A stretch of 7,326 nucleotides of DNA from Halolacustris sp051744345 (GCA_051744345.1 JBNJCW010000080.1:1-7326), one strand, 5' to 3'; positions 1 through 5,254 are shown, counted from the first letter of the stretch. A program made the numbers and translations. The notes: generated from the letters alone by a model not told the origin.

Positions 1-67
1 TTATGGTATTTTATAATTTTTAAGTAAAAAATTAAAGATTAAGGCTCCAACAATATTTTGGAAAAGA

Positions 68-76
68 TGTTATAAT
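68..76 (+). promoter_or_regulatory. Extended -10 promoter of the first bactofilin gene
   Basis: The sequence TGTTATAAT is a perfect extended -10 element (TG-n-TATAAT), 38 bases upstream of the bactofilin ATG at 115. No good -35 is visible at the usual distance (bases 48-53 read CAACAA), which fits an extended -10 promoter. Transcription would start near 83, leaving a short leader that carries the ribosome site AAGGAAAG at 104-111. Bases 1-67 are A/T-rich and hold no gene I can support. Motif match only. Confidence 0.5.
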
Positions 77-114
77 ATTTCTTTAAAATTAAAATCAAAC
101 TTAAAGGAAAGACC

Positions 115-576
115 ATGTCTGTTTTCTCAAAAAAAGAAAATATCAGGGGAAGCAAAACGGTAACTGTTATCGCTGAAGGGGTAAAGGTGGAAGGAAAGAT
201 TATCTCTCCTGGTTCAACCAGAATAGATGGAAGCGTTAAGGGAGAAATAATTTCACATAAGGAGCTGGTTATAGGTAAAGAAGGAGAGGTAGAAGCAGAT
301 GTAAAGACCAATAATGCAATCATAGCCGGCAGCTTCAAGGGCAAAATGATTGCCTCGGGAGAAGTAGAAGTAACCCCTACAGGCAAATTTATGGGAAACC
401 TAACCCAGAAAGATGCCCTGCTTACAGTATCCAAAGGCGGAGTATTCAAGGGTGAGAGCATAATATCTGACAACCAGGACATCTTTAAGATTAACGAAGA
501 GGTGCAGTCTCCCCAAGAAAGCCCAGGGAAAGAGCAGGAGAAGCCGCCCTTTGGCCGCTCAGAAAGAGAACAATAA
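115..576 (+). CDS. Bactofilin (polymer-forming cytoskeletal protein), paralogue 1
   Basis: This 153-residue protein is a bactofilin. Bactofilins polymerise without nucleotide into filaments from a short right-handed beta-helix and scaffold cell-shape, wall or chromosome-organising proteins, usually at the inner face of the membrane. The core spans about residues 15-118 and shows the family's repeating pattern of V/I-x-G steps, for example VKVEGKII, IDGSVKGEI and VEADVKTNNAIIAG. A short basic N-terminus (MSVFSKKENIRGSK) precedes the core, and a polar Pro/Glu/Lys-rich tail follows (about 129-153); both are normally disordered. The ATG at 115 is chosen because AAGGAAAG lies just upstream and the helix core begins soon after. 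It is clearly a paralogue of the leftward bactofilin at 1556-2050 (shared VEGK, NADVKT-like and KGGxF blocks). The gene is transcribed alone and converges with the UPF0280 gene, their stops 10 bases apart. The specific cargo cannot be read from sequence. Confidence 0.93.
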   Translation: MSVFSKKENIRGSKTVTVIAEGVKVEGKIISPGSTRIDGSVKGEIISHKELVIGKEGEVEADVKTNNAIIAGSFKGKMIASGEVEVTPTGKFMGNLTQKDALLTVSKGGVFKGESIISDNQDIFKINEEVQSPQESPGKEQEKPPFGRSEREQ

Positions 577-586
577 ATTTGGCAGC

Positions 587-1339
587 CTAGCCGGCCAGCT
601 CCATCCGGCCCCACAGCCCAATCTTTTTATCCTTTATGGCCAGAAGGCCCCTGATGCCGGGTTTCTTTCTAAACTCATCTATGGCAGCCTGTATGTCCCC
701 TGCTGCTGATATCCTGTTGGCCATGGAAGTAGCAGCCGCATCAGCAGCAATAGCGGTGGTAGCCATAACCGACGCCAGGTCACTTTTTCCCAGGCTCAGC
801 GAATGCCCCAAAACCCCTGAAGAAGAACAGAGGCCGCAGGGAGTATCCCTGTGGTCAATCTTTAATTTAAGCTTATCGGATATCCCTCTGCCTTCGGCAT
901 AGATTCCAGCTACAATATCATGGTCTGATTTGATAAAAATATCCCCTCCATTTTCAATTATTATAGTGCTGCACTGGCTGATAAGTTTTCTTCCCGCAAA
1001 ATCACAGACCGCACCAGCAACTGAAGCCATGGGACCGACACCGAATATGGCTGATTTTTTAATCATCTCATTTATTATGGAGGGATAAGACGGATTTTGT
1101 TTCACCGGACAAATGGATTTACGGAAGGAAGGATTGGCGGCTATAACTTCTTCAATAGCCTGGTAAAATTCAGTCAGGTATTTTACCAGGGAATCAATAA
1201 TATTTTTATTGCTGGCCACATAAAGATCGCTGTGCCTGAAAACAATATGCCATTTATATGCCGTATTGCTGCCTATCTTTTTTCTGTATTCAAATTTATT
1301 ATCAGTTAGCGGCTCTATATTGATTCCGGGCTTTACCAT
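587..1339 (-). CDS. UPF0280 / COG2122 family protein (ApbE-like fold), linked to sulfide-dependent homocysteine synthesis
   Basis: This 250-residue protein matches the UPF0280 (COG2122) family, a relative of the ApbE flavin transferases. Visible blocks are a Gly/Ala-rich GVGPMASVAGAV at about 100-111, ENGGDI at 129-134, a Cys/Ser/Gly segment CGLCSSSGVLGHSLSLGKSD at about 168-187, and ADAAATSMAN at 199-208; the ENGGD and ADAxxT blocks resemble ApbE. From memory of the literature, the Methanosarcina member (MA1715) is implicated in sulfide assimilation to homocysteine together with COG1900; its chemistry is unsettled. The frame stays open 29 residues further upstream, but that stretch lies inside the preceding membrane-protein gene. 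The ATG at 1339 sits 2 bases after that gene's TAA, so I choose it and expect translational coupling; its own ribosome site is weak. It is the last gene of the bactofilin operon, and the sulfurtransferase it may serve starts 1.8 kb away. Confidence 0.85.
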   Translation of the reverse strand: MVKPGINIEPLTDNKFEYRKKIGSNTAYKWHIVFRHSDLYVASNKNIIDSLVKYLTEFYQAIEEVIAANPSFRKSICPVKQNPSYPSIINEMIKKSAIFGVGPMASVAGAVCDFAGRKLISQCSTIIIENGGDIFIKSDHDIVAGIYAEGRGISDKLKLKIDHRDTPCGLCSSSGVLGHSLSLGKSDLASVMATTAIAADAAATSMANRISAAGDIQAAIDEFRKKPGIRGLLAIKDKKIGLWGRMELAG

Positions 1340-1341
1340 CT

Positions 1342-1536
1342 TTATTTTTTCCCAAACCTGCTGTAGTAAAGGAATACCAAAAATATGATTACAAAGTAGG
1401 TTGCAACAGCAACCAGCAGCATCCACCAGCTGACTAAATCAAACAGGTACATGGCAAACACCAGTACAGGAATCAGGAATATGGTAGATACTATGCTCAG
1501 CACTAATGCATTTTTAAGCCTTGGCCTAAGAGCCAC
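1342..1536 (-). CDS. Small two-helix membrane protein in the bactofilin operon, function unknown
   Basis: I do not recognise this 64-residue protein. It has a short basic N-terminus (MALRPRLKN), a hydrophobic helix at about 9-32, a short turn containing Asp33 and two Trp, a second helix at about 37-58, and a basic C-terminus ending GKK. The positive-inside rule puts both ends in the cytoplasm, forming a hairpin in the inner membrane. The start is GTG, supported by a strong GGAGGT 8 bases upstream. It lies 19 bases after the bactofilin stop and 2 bases before the UPF0280 start, so it is co-transcribed with both. By position it could anchor the bactofilin filament to the membrane or serve the UPF0280 protein; both ideas are inference. 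The good ribosome site and packing argue against a chance reading frame. Confidence 0.75.
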   Translation of the reverse strand: MALRPRLKNALVLSIVSTIFLIPVLVFAMYLFDLVSWWMLLVAVATYFVIIFLVFLYYSRFGKK

Positions 1537-1544
1537 AGATTCTT

Positions 1545-1550
1545 ACCTCC
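1545..1550 (-). promoter_or_regulatory. Ribosome binding site fixing a GTG start
   Basis: Read on the minus strand this is GGAGGT, 8 bases before the GTG at 1536-1534. It lies in the 19-base gap after the bactofilin stop codon. It supports the 64-residue membrane protein as a translated gene and fixes its non-ATG start. Confidence 0.7.
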
Positions 1551-1555
1551 GCAAG

Positions 1556-2050
1556 CTAGATTTCCAGCTCCTGGTCCTCACTTTCGGTGTTTTCCAGATT
1601 CACCTCTTCTTCTTCGGGCTGGCTCTCCTCTTCAATTTCTTCTTCCTGCTCGGTCTGGCTGGATTCTTCAACGCTGTGGATCCTGGTTACATTACCGCTG
1701 AATATTCCTCCCTTGTTGATTATAAGGGAATCTGTCTTCACATTTCCACTAATTTCTCCGGTTTCTTTAATTTCAACATTACCGCTGGCTTCCATATTGC
1801 CTTCATACTTGCCTATCACCTGAGCATTGATTGTTTTTACGTCCGCATTAACATGGCCGCTCTTCTGGATGATTATCTCTCCGTCAACTTCCAGTTCACC
1901 GCTAACCTCACAGTCTATTTCGATAGATTCAGATACGGTAAACTTACCTTCTACTTTGGCCGTATCGCCGGAAATGGTCAGAAGCGTTCGTGACTGTCCA
2001 GCATCCGGATAGTCATTTGCCCCTACATCTTCTTTGTCCATAAAAGCCAT
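1556..2050 (-). CDS. Bactofilin paralogue 2 with a strongly acidic C-terminal tail
   Basis: This 164-residue bactofilin has a polar N-terminus (1-22), a beta-helix core at about 23-124 with the regular V-x-G steps (AKVEGKF, CEVSGELEVDGEI, VNADVKT, GNVEIKETGEISGNVKT, NKGGIFSGNV), and an unusual tail. Residues 127-164 contain 19 Glu/Asp and no Lys or Arg. The core aligns along its length with the bactofilin at 115-576, so the two are paralogues that could co-polymerise, as neighbouring bactofilins do in Myxococcus. The ATG at 2050 follows a clear GGGAGGAG ribosome site, with about 6 bases between GGAGG and the start. It is the first gene of a tight leftward operon with the two-helix membrane protein and UPF0280. 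parA lies upstream in the same direction, across a 94-base A/T-rich gap. The acidic tail is probably disordered and may bind a basic partner. Confidence 0.93.
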   Translation of the reverse strand: MAFMDKEDVGANDYPDAGQSRTLLTISGDTAKVEGKFTVSESIEIDCEVSGELEVDGEIIIQKSGHVNADVKTINAQVIGKYEGNMEASGNVEIKETGEISGNVKTDSLIINKGGIFSGNVTRIHSVEESSQTEQEEEIEEESQPEEEEVNLENTESEDQELEI

Positions 2051-2099
2051 GCGTCTCCTCCCTCTATTATTTTCTTAATAAATGTAATGATATAATAAT

Positions 2100-2128
2100 A
2101 TATTAATTATTTTTTATAATTATCACAA
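2100..2128 (-). promoter_or_regulatory. Candidate promoter of the bactofilin-membrane protein-UPF0280 operon
   Basis: On the minus strand, TTGTGA (2128-2123), a 17-base spacer and TAATAT (2105-2100) give an acceptable sigma-70-like pair in the 94-base gap between parA and the second bactofilin. Transcription would begin near 2093. The gap is so A/T-rich (2090-2123 has no G or C) that other -10 boxes fit nearly as well, so this is weak. Reading through from parA is equally possible, as no terminator is visible. Confidence 0.28.
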
Positions 2129-2144
2129 CTAAAATCAATACTTT

Positions 2145-2996
2145 CTACCTGAAATAAAATTCGTCTTCCCTGTTCATAATCTCTTCAAACAAATCCAGCA
2201 TATCTTTAGCCGCTTCTGAATCCGGGTAAGCTTTAAAAATTGGCTTCCTCTGGGTAGCAATGGATTTCTGGTAATGGGAAAGGTACCTTATCCTTTGGTT
2301 ATATACCCTTATCCGGTCTCCGTACCTTTTAACCAGCTCTTTTGCCAGGTACTCTGAATCTTTTTTTCTTTTTTCAAAGGCATTAATTATGACCCCAACA
2401 ATCTTTATTTTTACATAGAAATCCTTTTCCAGTTTGCTTATTATCTTCATCAGATACTTAATATCCAGAAATGAAAAGAGCTCTGGCTTAACCACCACAA
2501 ATATATTCCTGGCATATATGATGGAACTGGTTGAAAGCAGGGAAAAATTAGGCTGTGAATCTATAATCACATAATCATAACTGTCCTCATCAATTTTTTC
2601 TTCCAGCACTTTTTTGATTATCTGGTTGCGGTATTTTGCCTTATACATTACCTTTTCAGAAAAAGTTCTGGCAATTATATGGTTGGTAAGGTACTCCTCC
2701 ATCAGTGATATGTTGTTTGAAGTAGGAAGGATATCCAGGTTTTTATTTATTTTAGTGATATAACTTGAAAACTTAATCTGCATGCCGTCAATATAGTTTT
2801 TAATAAGGGTGTCCAGGTTATTTCCATACTTGTTTGCCACTCCCCGGTCAAAGGATTCTACCAGATTTATCTGCGGATCAAAATCCAGCATCAGCACCCT
2901 TTTGTTTTTCTTTTCCGCAAGATACCATCCGTAGTTATAGCAAAGGGTGGTCTTTCCCGTACCGCCCTTGGCATTAAAAAATACAACTTTTTTCAT
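2145..2996 (-). CDS. ParA/Soj-like P-loop ATPase without a ParB partner (orphan ParA)
   Basis: This 283-residue protein belongs to the ParA/MinD family of dimerising ATPases that position chromosomes, plasmids or protein complexes. The deviant Walker A box is KGGTGKTT at 10-17, with the signature lysine at 10 and the P-loop lysine at 15. Walker A' is LMLDFDPQ at 35-42, where Asp40 matches the hydrolysis aspartate of Soj. Walker B is YVIIDSQPN, with Asp146. A Lys/Arg-rich stretch at about 208-250 could bind DNA non-specifically, as in chromosomal ParA. There is no N-terminal HTH and no MinD-type membrane helix at the C-terminus. The ATG at 2996 has only a poor ribosome site, suggesting low expression. 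No parB lies in the window; the nearest same-strand neighbour is a bactofilin. Myxococcus BacNOP bactofilins tether ParA and ParB through PadC, so a bactofilin-linked role is attractive but inferred. Cargo positioning or a distant parB are alternatives. Confidence 0.88.
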   Translation of the reverse strand: MKKVVFFNAKGGTGKTTLCYNYGWYLAEKKNKRVLMLDFDPQINLVESFDRGVANKYGNNLDTLIKNYIDGMQIKFSSYITKINKNLDILPTSNNISLMEEYLTNHIIARTFSEKVMYKAKYRNQIIKKVLEEKIDEDSYDYVIIDSQPNFSLLSTSSIIYARNIFVVVKPELFSFLDIKYLMKIISKLEKDFYVKIKIVGVIINAFEKRKKDSEYLAKELVKRYGDRIRVYNQRIRYLSHYQKSIATQRKPIFKAYPDSEAAKDMLDLFEEIMNREDEFYFR

Positions 2997-3013
2997 CGTG
3001 CTAATTATCTGTC

Positions 3014-3052
3014 ATACAACTTATCTATTATACAACTATATTATATTGTATA
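3014..3052. repeat. TACAA repeat cluster over the parA promoter
   Basis: ATACAACT occurs twice in direct orientation (3014-3021 and 3030-3037), 16 bases apart. The second copy is the left arm of an inverted repeat, TATACAA (3029-3035) and TTGTATA (3046-3052), with a 10-base spacer. The cluster overlaps the best minus-strand -10 box for parA, so it is a reasonable operator candidate. The surrounding sequence is very A/T-rich, which raises the odds of chance repeats. Confidence 0.35.
3027..3032 (-). promoter_or_regulatory. Candidate -10 box of parA
   Basis: On the minus strand this reads TATAAT, 31 bases upstream of the parA ATG. No convincing -35 lies 16-18 bases further up (about TAGTAT). 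A second TATAAT occurs about 15 bases further upstream, so the exact start is uncertain. The box sits within the TACAA repeat cluster. Confidence 0.35.
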
Positions 3053-3053
3053 C

Positions 3054-3106
3054 TAAATTTATATATTTTAATAATTATATTAAATATTAATTATTTTATT
3101 ATTTTT
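3054..3106. other. 53-bp run of pure A/T in the divergent control region
   Basis: No G or C occurs in these 53 bases, between the parA and COG1900 promoters. Such tracts can bend or melt easily, act as UP elements, or bind A/T-preferring nucleoid proteins. The rest of 2997-3183 holds the promoter candidates listed separately and no gene. Confidence 0.5.
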
Positions 3107-3119
3107 CTATGGGTATAAT
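3091..3119 (+). promoter_or_regulatory. Candidate promoter of the homocysteine biosynthesis operon
   Basis: A perfect TATAAT at 3114-3119 is preceded, 17 bases upstream, by the weak -35 TTATTT (3091-3096). The A/T run just upstream could serve as an UP element. Transcription would begin near 3126, giving a leader of roughly 58 bases before the ATG at 3184. That leader is too short for a SAM or T-box riboswitch and I see no such motif. Confidence 0.4.
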
Positions 3120-3183
3120 TCCCTATTTGCAAAACAGTAATATTTGAGTATCATTAAACATTATACTAAGGATGGAATGCATA

Positions 3184-4350
3184 ATGGCCAAAACAGTCGA
3201 ACAGATAAACCAAAAAATCAAACAGGGAAATGTGGTGGTGCTTGATGCGGAAGAAATCATTGATTATGTTCAAGAACACGGCATAAAGAAAACAGCAAAA
3301 GATATAGATATAGTGACTACCGCTACCTTTGGCCCCATGTGCTCTTCCGGCGCTTTCCTAAACTTCGGCCATGCTGATCCCCCCATAAAAATGACCCGGG
3401 TATGGCTCAATGATGTCCCCGCCTATGCAGGGCTGGCTGCAGTGGATGTCTATCTCGGAGCCACAGAGCTATCGGAATCAGAAGGGGCAAACTATGGCGG
3501 GGCCCATGTTATCGAAGACCTTATCAGCGGCAAGCCGGTAAAACTGAGGGCAACAGCTTATGGGACTGACTGTTATCCAAGGAAAAGTATTGAAACCTAT
3601 GTCACTCTGGATTCCCTAAACCAGGCATATCTTTATAACCCCAGGAATGTATACCAGAATTATGATGTGGCCACAAATTCTTCAAACAGGACAATCTACA
3701 CATATATGGGAAAACTGCTGCCCCATTTCGGCAGTGCCACCTACAGCAGCGCAGGACAGCTGAACCCTCTGCTAAATGATCCGTACTACCGGACCATAGG
3801 GATAGGAACCAGAATATTTATCGGGGGAGCAACGGGGTTTGTAGCCTGGCACGGCACCCAGCATAATCCAAATAAGCAAAGGCTTGCCAACGGCACCACT
3901 GTAGGCCCGGGAGGAACCCTGGCAGTTACAGGAGATATTAAAAAAATGGGCCTTGCTTATCTCAGGGCAGCCAAATTTCCGGGTTACGGGGTAACCCTGT
4001 TTATGGGGATAGGCATTCCCATTCCGGTTATTGACGAAGAGATGGTCCAGTTTTTAAAAATAAAGGATGAAGACATATACACAGAAGTTTATGACTACTC
4101 GGTACAGAGAAGGAACAGGCCCTCCTACGGTAAGGTGAATTATAAGCAGCTCAAAAGCGGCCAGATAACCATAAATGGAAAAAAGGTTCAGACAGGACCC
4201 ATATCCAGCTACTCAAAGGCAAAAGAAATAGCCCGGAACCTAAAAGAGATGATAGAAAACAAAAAGTTTTTCCTAACCCAGCCGGTAAGTCCGCTTCCCA
4301 CAGACGAGAAGCTAAAAAGCCTTGAGATATTAAGCCAGGAGGAACTCTGA
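3184..4350 (+). CDS. COG1900 'HcyBio' protein: L-aspartate semialdehyde sulfurtransferase, catalytic subunit
   Basis: This 388-residue protein belongs to the COG1900/DUF39 family, which makes homocysteine directly from aspartate semialdehyde and a protein-bound sulfur, bypassing O-acetyl- or O-succinyl-homoserine. Family blocks seen are GPMCSSGAFLNFGH (about 50-63), GANYGGAHVIEDLISGKP (about 101-118), ATAYGTDCYPRK (123-134), GTRIFIGGATGFVAWHGTQ (about 208-226) and a late GIGIPIPVID. Cys53 and Cys130 fall where I recall the two important cysteines (54 and 131) of Methanosarcina MA1821; the second is thought to carry the persulfide. The frame opens four residues earlier at 3172, but AAGG directly abuts that ATG, whereas AAGGATGG sits 8 bases before the ATG at 3184, so I prefer 3184. 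It is the short form without C-terminal CBS or fused ferredoxin domains, and its electron carrier is the next gene. The pathway is typical of strict anaerobes. Confidence 0.92.
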   Translation: MAKTVEQINQKIKQGNVVVLDAEEIIDYVQEHGIKKTAKDIDIVTTATFGPMCSSGAFLNFGHADPPIKMTRVWLNDVPAYAGLAAVDVYLGATELSESEGANYGGAHVIEDLISGKPVKLRATAYGTDCYPRKSIETYVTLDSLNQAYLYNPRNVYQNYDVATNSSNRTIYTYMGKLLPHFGSATYSSAGQLNPLLNDPYYRTIGIGTRIFIGGATGFVAWHGTQHNPNKQRLANGTTVGPGGTLAVTGDIKKMGLAYLRAAKFPGYGVTLFMGIGIPIPVIDEEMVQFLKIKDEDIYTEVYDYSVQRRNRPSYGKVNYKQLKSGQITINGKKVQTGPISSYSKAKEIARNLKEMIENKKFFLTQPVSPLPTDEKLKSLEILSQEEL

Positions 4351-4757
4351 TGGGAAAAAGAAAACTGGTTTTAACCTTTTCAGAAGACATAGTCACCCAG
4401 CCTATCACCTACAGACTGGTAAAGGATTATGACCTTTCCTTCAACATATTAAGGGCAGAGATAACCCCTAATATGCAGGGCAAAATACTGATTGAAATAA
4501 GCGGCCAAAAAGACAGGGTAGAAGAAGGAATAAAATACCTTAAGGAATCCGGGGTTACCATCCAGGAGGCAGCCAAGGATATAATACTGGATAAAGACCT
4601 GTGTGTTTCCTGCGGCCTGTGTACTTCATTATGCATTACCCAGGCGCTTACCCTGGAAAAAGATACCCGCAAGCTTGAATTTGACAAGGAAAAATGCATA
4701 CTCTGCGGCTTATGCTCCAACAGCTGTCCCCTGGATGCTATCAAGTTGAATATCTAA
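4350..4757 (+). CDS. NIL-domain ferredoxin, iron-sulfur subunit of L-aspartate semialdehyde sulfurtransferase
   Basis: This 135-residue protein has an N-terminal NIL-type (ferredoxin-like fold) domain at about 1-75 and a C-terminal bacterial ferredoxin domain with two [4Fe-4S] sites. Their ligands are Cys85/88/91/95 and Cys116/119/122/126. The second motif ends in the usual Cys-Pro; the first ends Cys-Ile. In Methanosarcina the equivalent protein (MA1822) works with COG1900, probably reducing the persulfide or disulfide formed in the reaction. The ATG shares its A with the TGA stop of the COG1900 gene, and AGGAGG at 4337-4342 lies 7 bases upstream, so the two are translationally coupled and likely made in fixed ratio. 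The gene ends one base from the convergent rubredoxin stop. Confidence 0.92.
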   Translation: MGKRKLVLTFSEDIVTQPITYRLVKDYDLSFNILRAEITPNMQGKILIEISGQKDRVEEGIKYLKESGVTIQEAAKDIILDKDLCVSCGLCTSLCITQALTLEKDTRKLEFDKEKCILCGLCSNSCPLDAIKLNI

Positions 4758-4758
4758 A

Positions 4759-4920
4759 TTATTCTATTTCTTCAAACTGGTCTTTTTCCGCTCCGCATTC
4801 TGGACATACCCAGTCATCCGGCAGGTCTTCGAAAGCGGTACCGGGTTCTACATCATTATCTGGATCCCCTTGTTCAGGATCATATATATAACCGCAAACC
4901 AGACATTCCCATTTGTTCAT
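4759..4920 (-). CDS. Rubredoxin
   Basis: A 53-residue protein with the complete rubredoxin signature. It begins MNKWECLVCGYIYDPEQGDP and carries the second half-site DDWVCPECGAEKDQFE. Cys6, Cys9, Cys39 and Cys42 bind a single iron atom. Length and spacing are standard for the family, and nothing is missing. Rubredoxins are small cytoplasmic electron carriers; in anaerobes they feed oxygen- and peroxide-reducing enzymes such as superoxide reductase, rubrerythrin and flavodiiron proteins, none of which is in this window. The start follows an AGAGG ribosome site 6 bases upstream and a good promoter candidate at 4956-4984. The gene converges with the NIL-ferredoxin, the two stops separated by one base, so it is not in that operon. 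It may share its redox environment, but a direct partnership is inference. Confidence 0.96.
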   Translation of the reverse strand: MNKWECLVCGYIYDPEQGDPDNDVEPGTAFEDLPDDWVCPECGAEKDQFEEIE

Positions 4921-4955
4921 AAACAGCCTCTTTATAGATTTTAATAATTGCCATT

Positions 4956-4984
4956 ATTATGAATAAATATTGTCTGGTTGTAAA
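4956..4984 (-). promoter_or_regulatory. Promoter of the rubredoxin gene
   Basis: On the minus strand, TTTACA (4984-4979), a 17-base spacer and CATAAT (4961-4956) each match the sigma-70 consensus at five of six positions with ideal spacing. Transcription would begin near 4949, giving a leader of about 29 bases with AGAGG before the ATG at 4920. It is the best -35/-10 pair in the window. Confidence 0.55.
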
Positions 4985-5104
4985 ATGATTTTTTTTAAGG
5001 GCAGCAAAAAACAGCATCGGGCTTTCTTGAAAATGTACCAGCAAGCAAAATTTGTATCTGTTTGCATGCTTTCTGGTTTTTTAGAAAATAAGCTAACCTT
5101 TTTA

Positions 5105-5147
5105 GGCAGCTGGCCTGTTTGTGCAGGCTTAATTCTTTGGCCCTGCC
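5105..5147. other. GC-rich hairpin candidate in the nfeD upstream region
   Basis: GGCAG (5105-5109) pairs with CTGCC (5143-5147), and after a two-base bulge GGCC (5112-5115) pairs with GGCC (5139-5142), giving about nine pairs. An alternative inner hairpin, GCCTG (5113-5117) with CAGGC (5124-5128) around a 6-base loop, overlaps the outer stem, so the two are mutually exclusive. No T-run follows, so it is not a standard terminator. Confidence 0.3.
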
Positions 5148-5218
5148 GTTACTCCAGATATTTTTCAAATCTGTTTAATGGTTTTCCGCTCAATGCTACC
5201 CTGCAGATAATGTGATAG

Positions 5219-5237
5219 AATAAAATAGTATTTTATT
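5219..5237. repeat. Perfect 19-bp A/T palindrome upstream of nfeD
   Basis: AATAAAATA and TATTTTATT are exact inverted copies around a single central G, ending 17 bases before the nfeD ATG. It could be an operator for the nfeD-slipin operon. The low complexity of the arms makes chance a real alternative. Confidence 0.4.
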
Positions 5238-5254
5238 AAGAAGTTTTAGCTATT

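Larger units (their letters stand above)
4985..5254. other. Intergenic region between rubredoxin and nfeD, no convincing gene
   Basis: These 270 bases lie between divergent genes. A plus-strand reading frame runs from a TTG at 4970 to 5215, but it has no ribosome site, overlaps the rubredoxin promoter and encodes nothing I recognise, so I do not call it. The stretch holds a GC-rich hairpin candidate (5105-5147) and an A/T palindrome next to nfeD (5219-5237). It could contain an unrecognised small RNA or a decayed gene. Confidence 0.5.

Noticed and set aside
590..610. GCCGG/CCGGC inverted repeat near the end of the UPF0280 gene as a terminator
   Set aside because: Only five pairs, inside coding sequence, with no T-run on either side.
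1340..1426. 29-residue N-terminal extension of the UPF0280 protein
   Set aside because: It lies inside the 64-residue membrane-protein gene, looks unlike the family N-terminus (Cys-rich MDAAGCCCN...), and an ATG sits 2 bases after the upstream stop.
1451..1993. 180-residue frame opposite the second bactofilin
   Set aside because: It is the antisense shadow of the bactofilin; the Phe/Leu richness mirrors the Glu/Lys-rich sense codons.
3172..3183. Four-residue N-terminal extension (MECI) of the COG1900 protein
   Set aside because: The AAGG directly touches that ATG, leaving no spacer; the ATG at 3184 has proper spacing.
2051..3183. parS site near parA
   Set aside because: I found nothing resembling the 16-bp TGTTTCACGTGAAACA consensus in the parA flanks or elsewhere in the window.
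4694..4891. Plus-strand frame across the ferredoxin end and the rubredoxin
   Set aside because: The rubredoxin on the other strand has all four cysteines in register, and this frame has no family features.
4970..5215. 81-residue plus-strand reading frame between rubredoxin and nfeD
   Set aside because: TTG start, no ribosome site, overlap with the rubredoxin promoter, and no recognisable domain.
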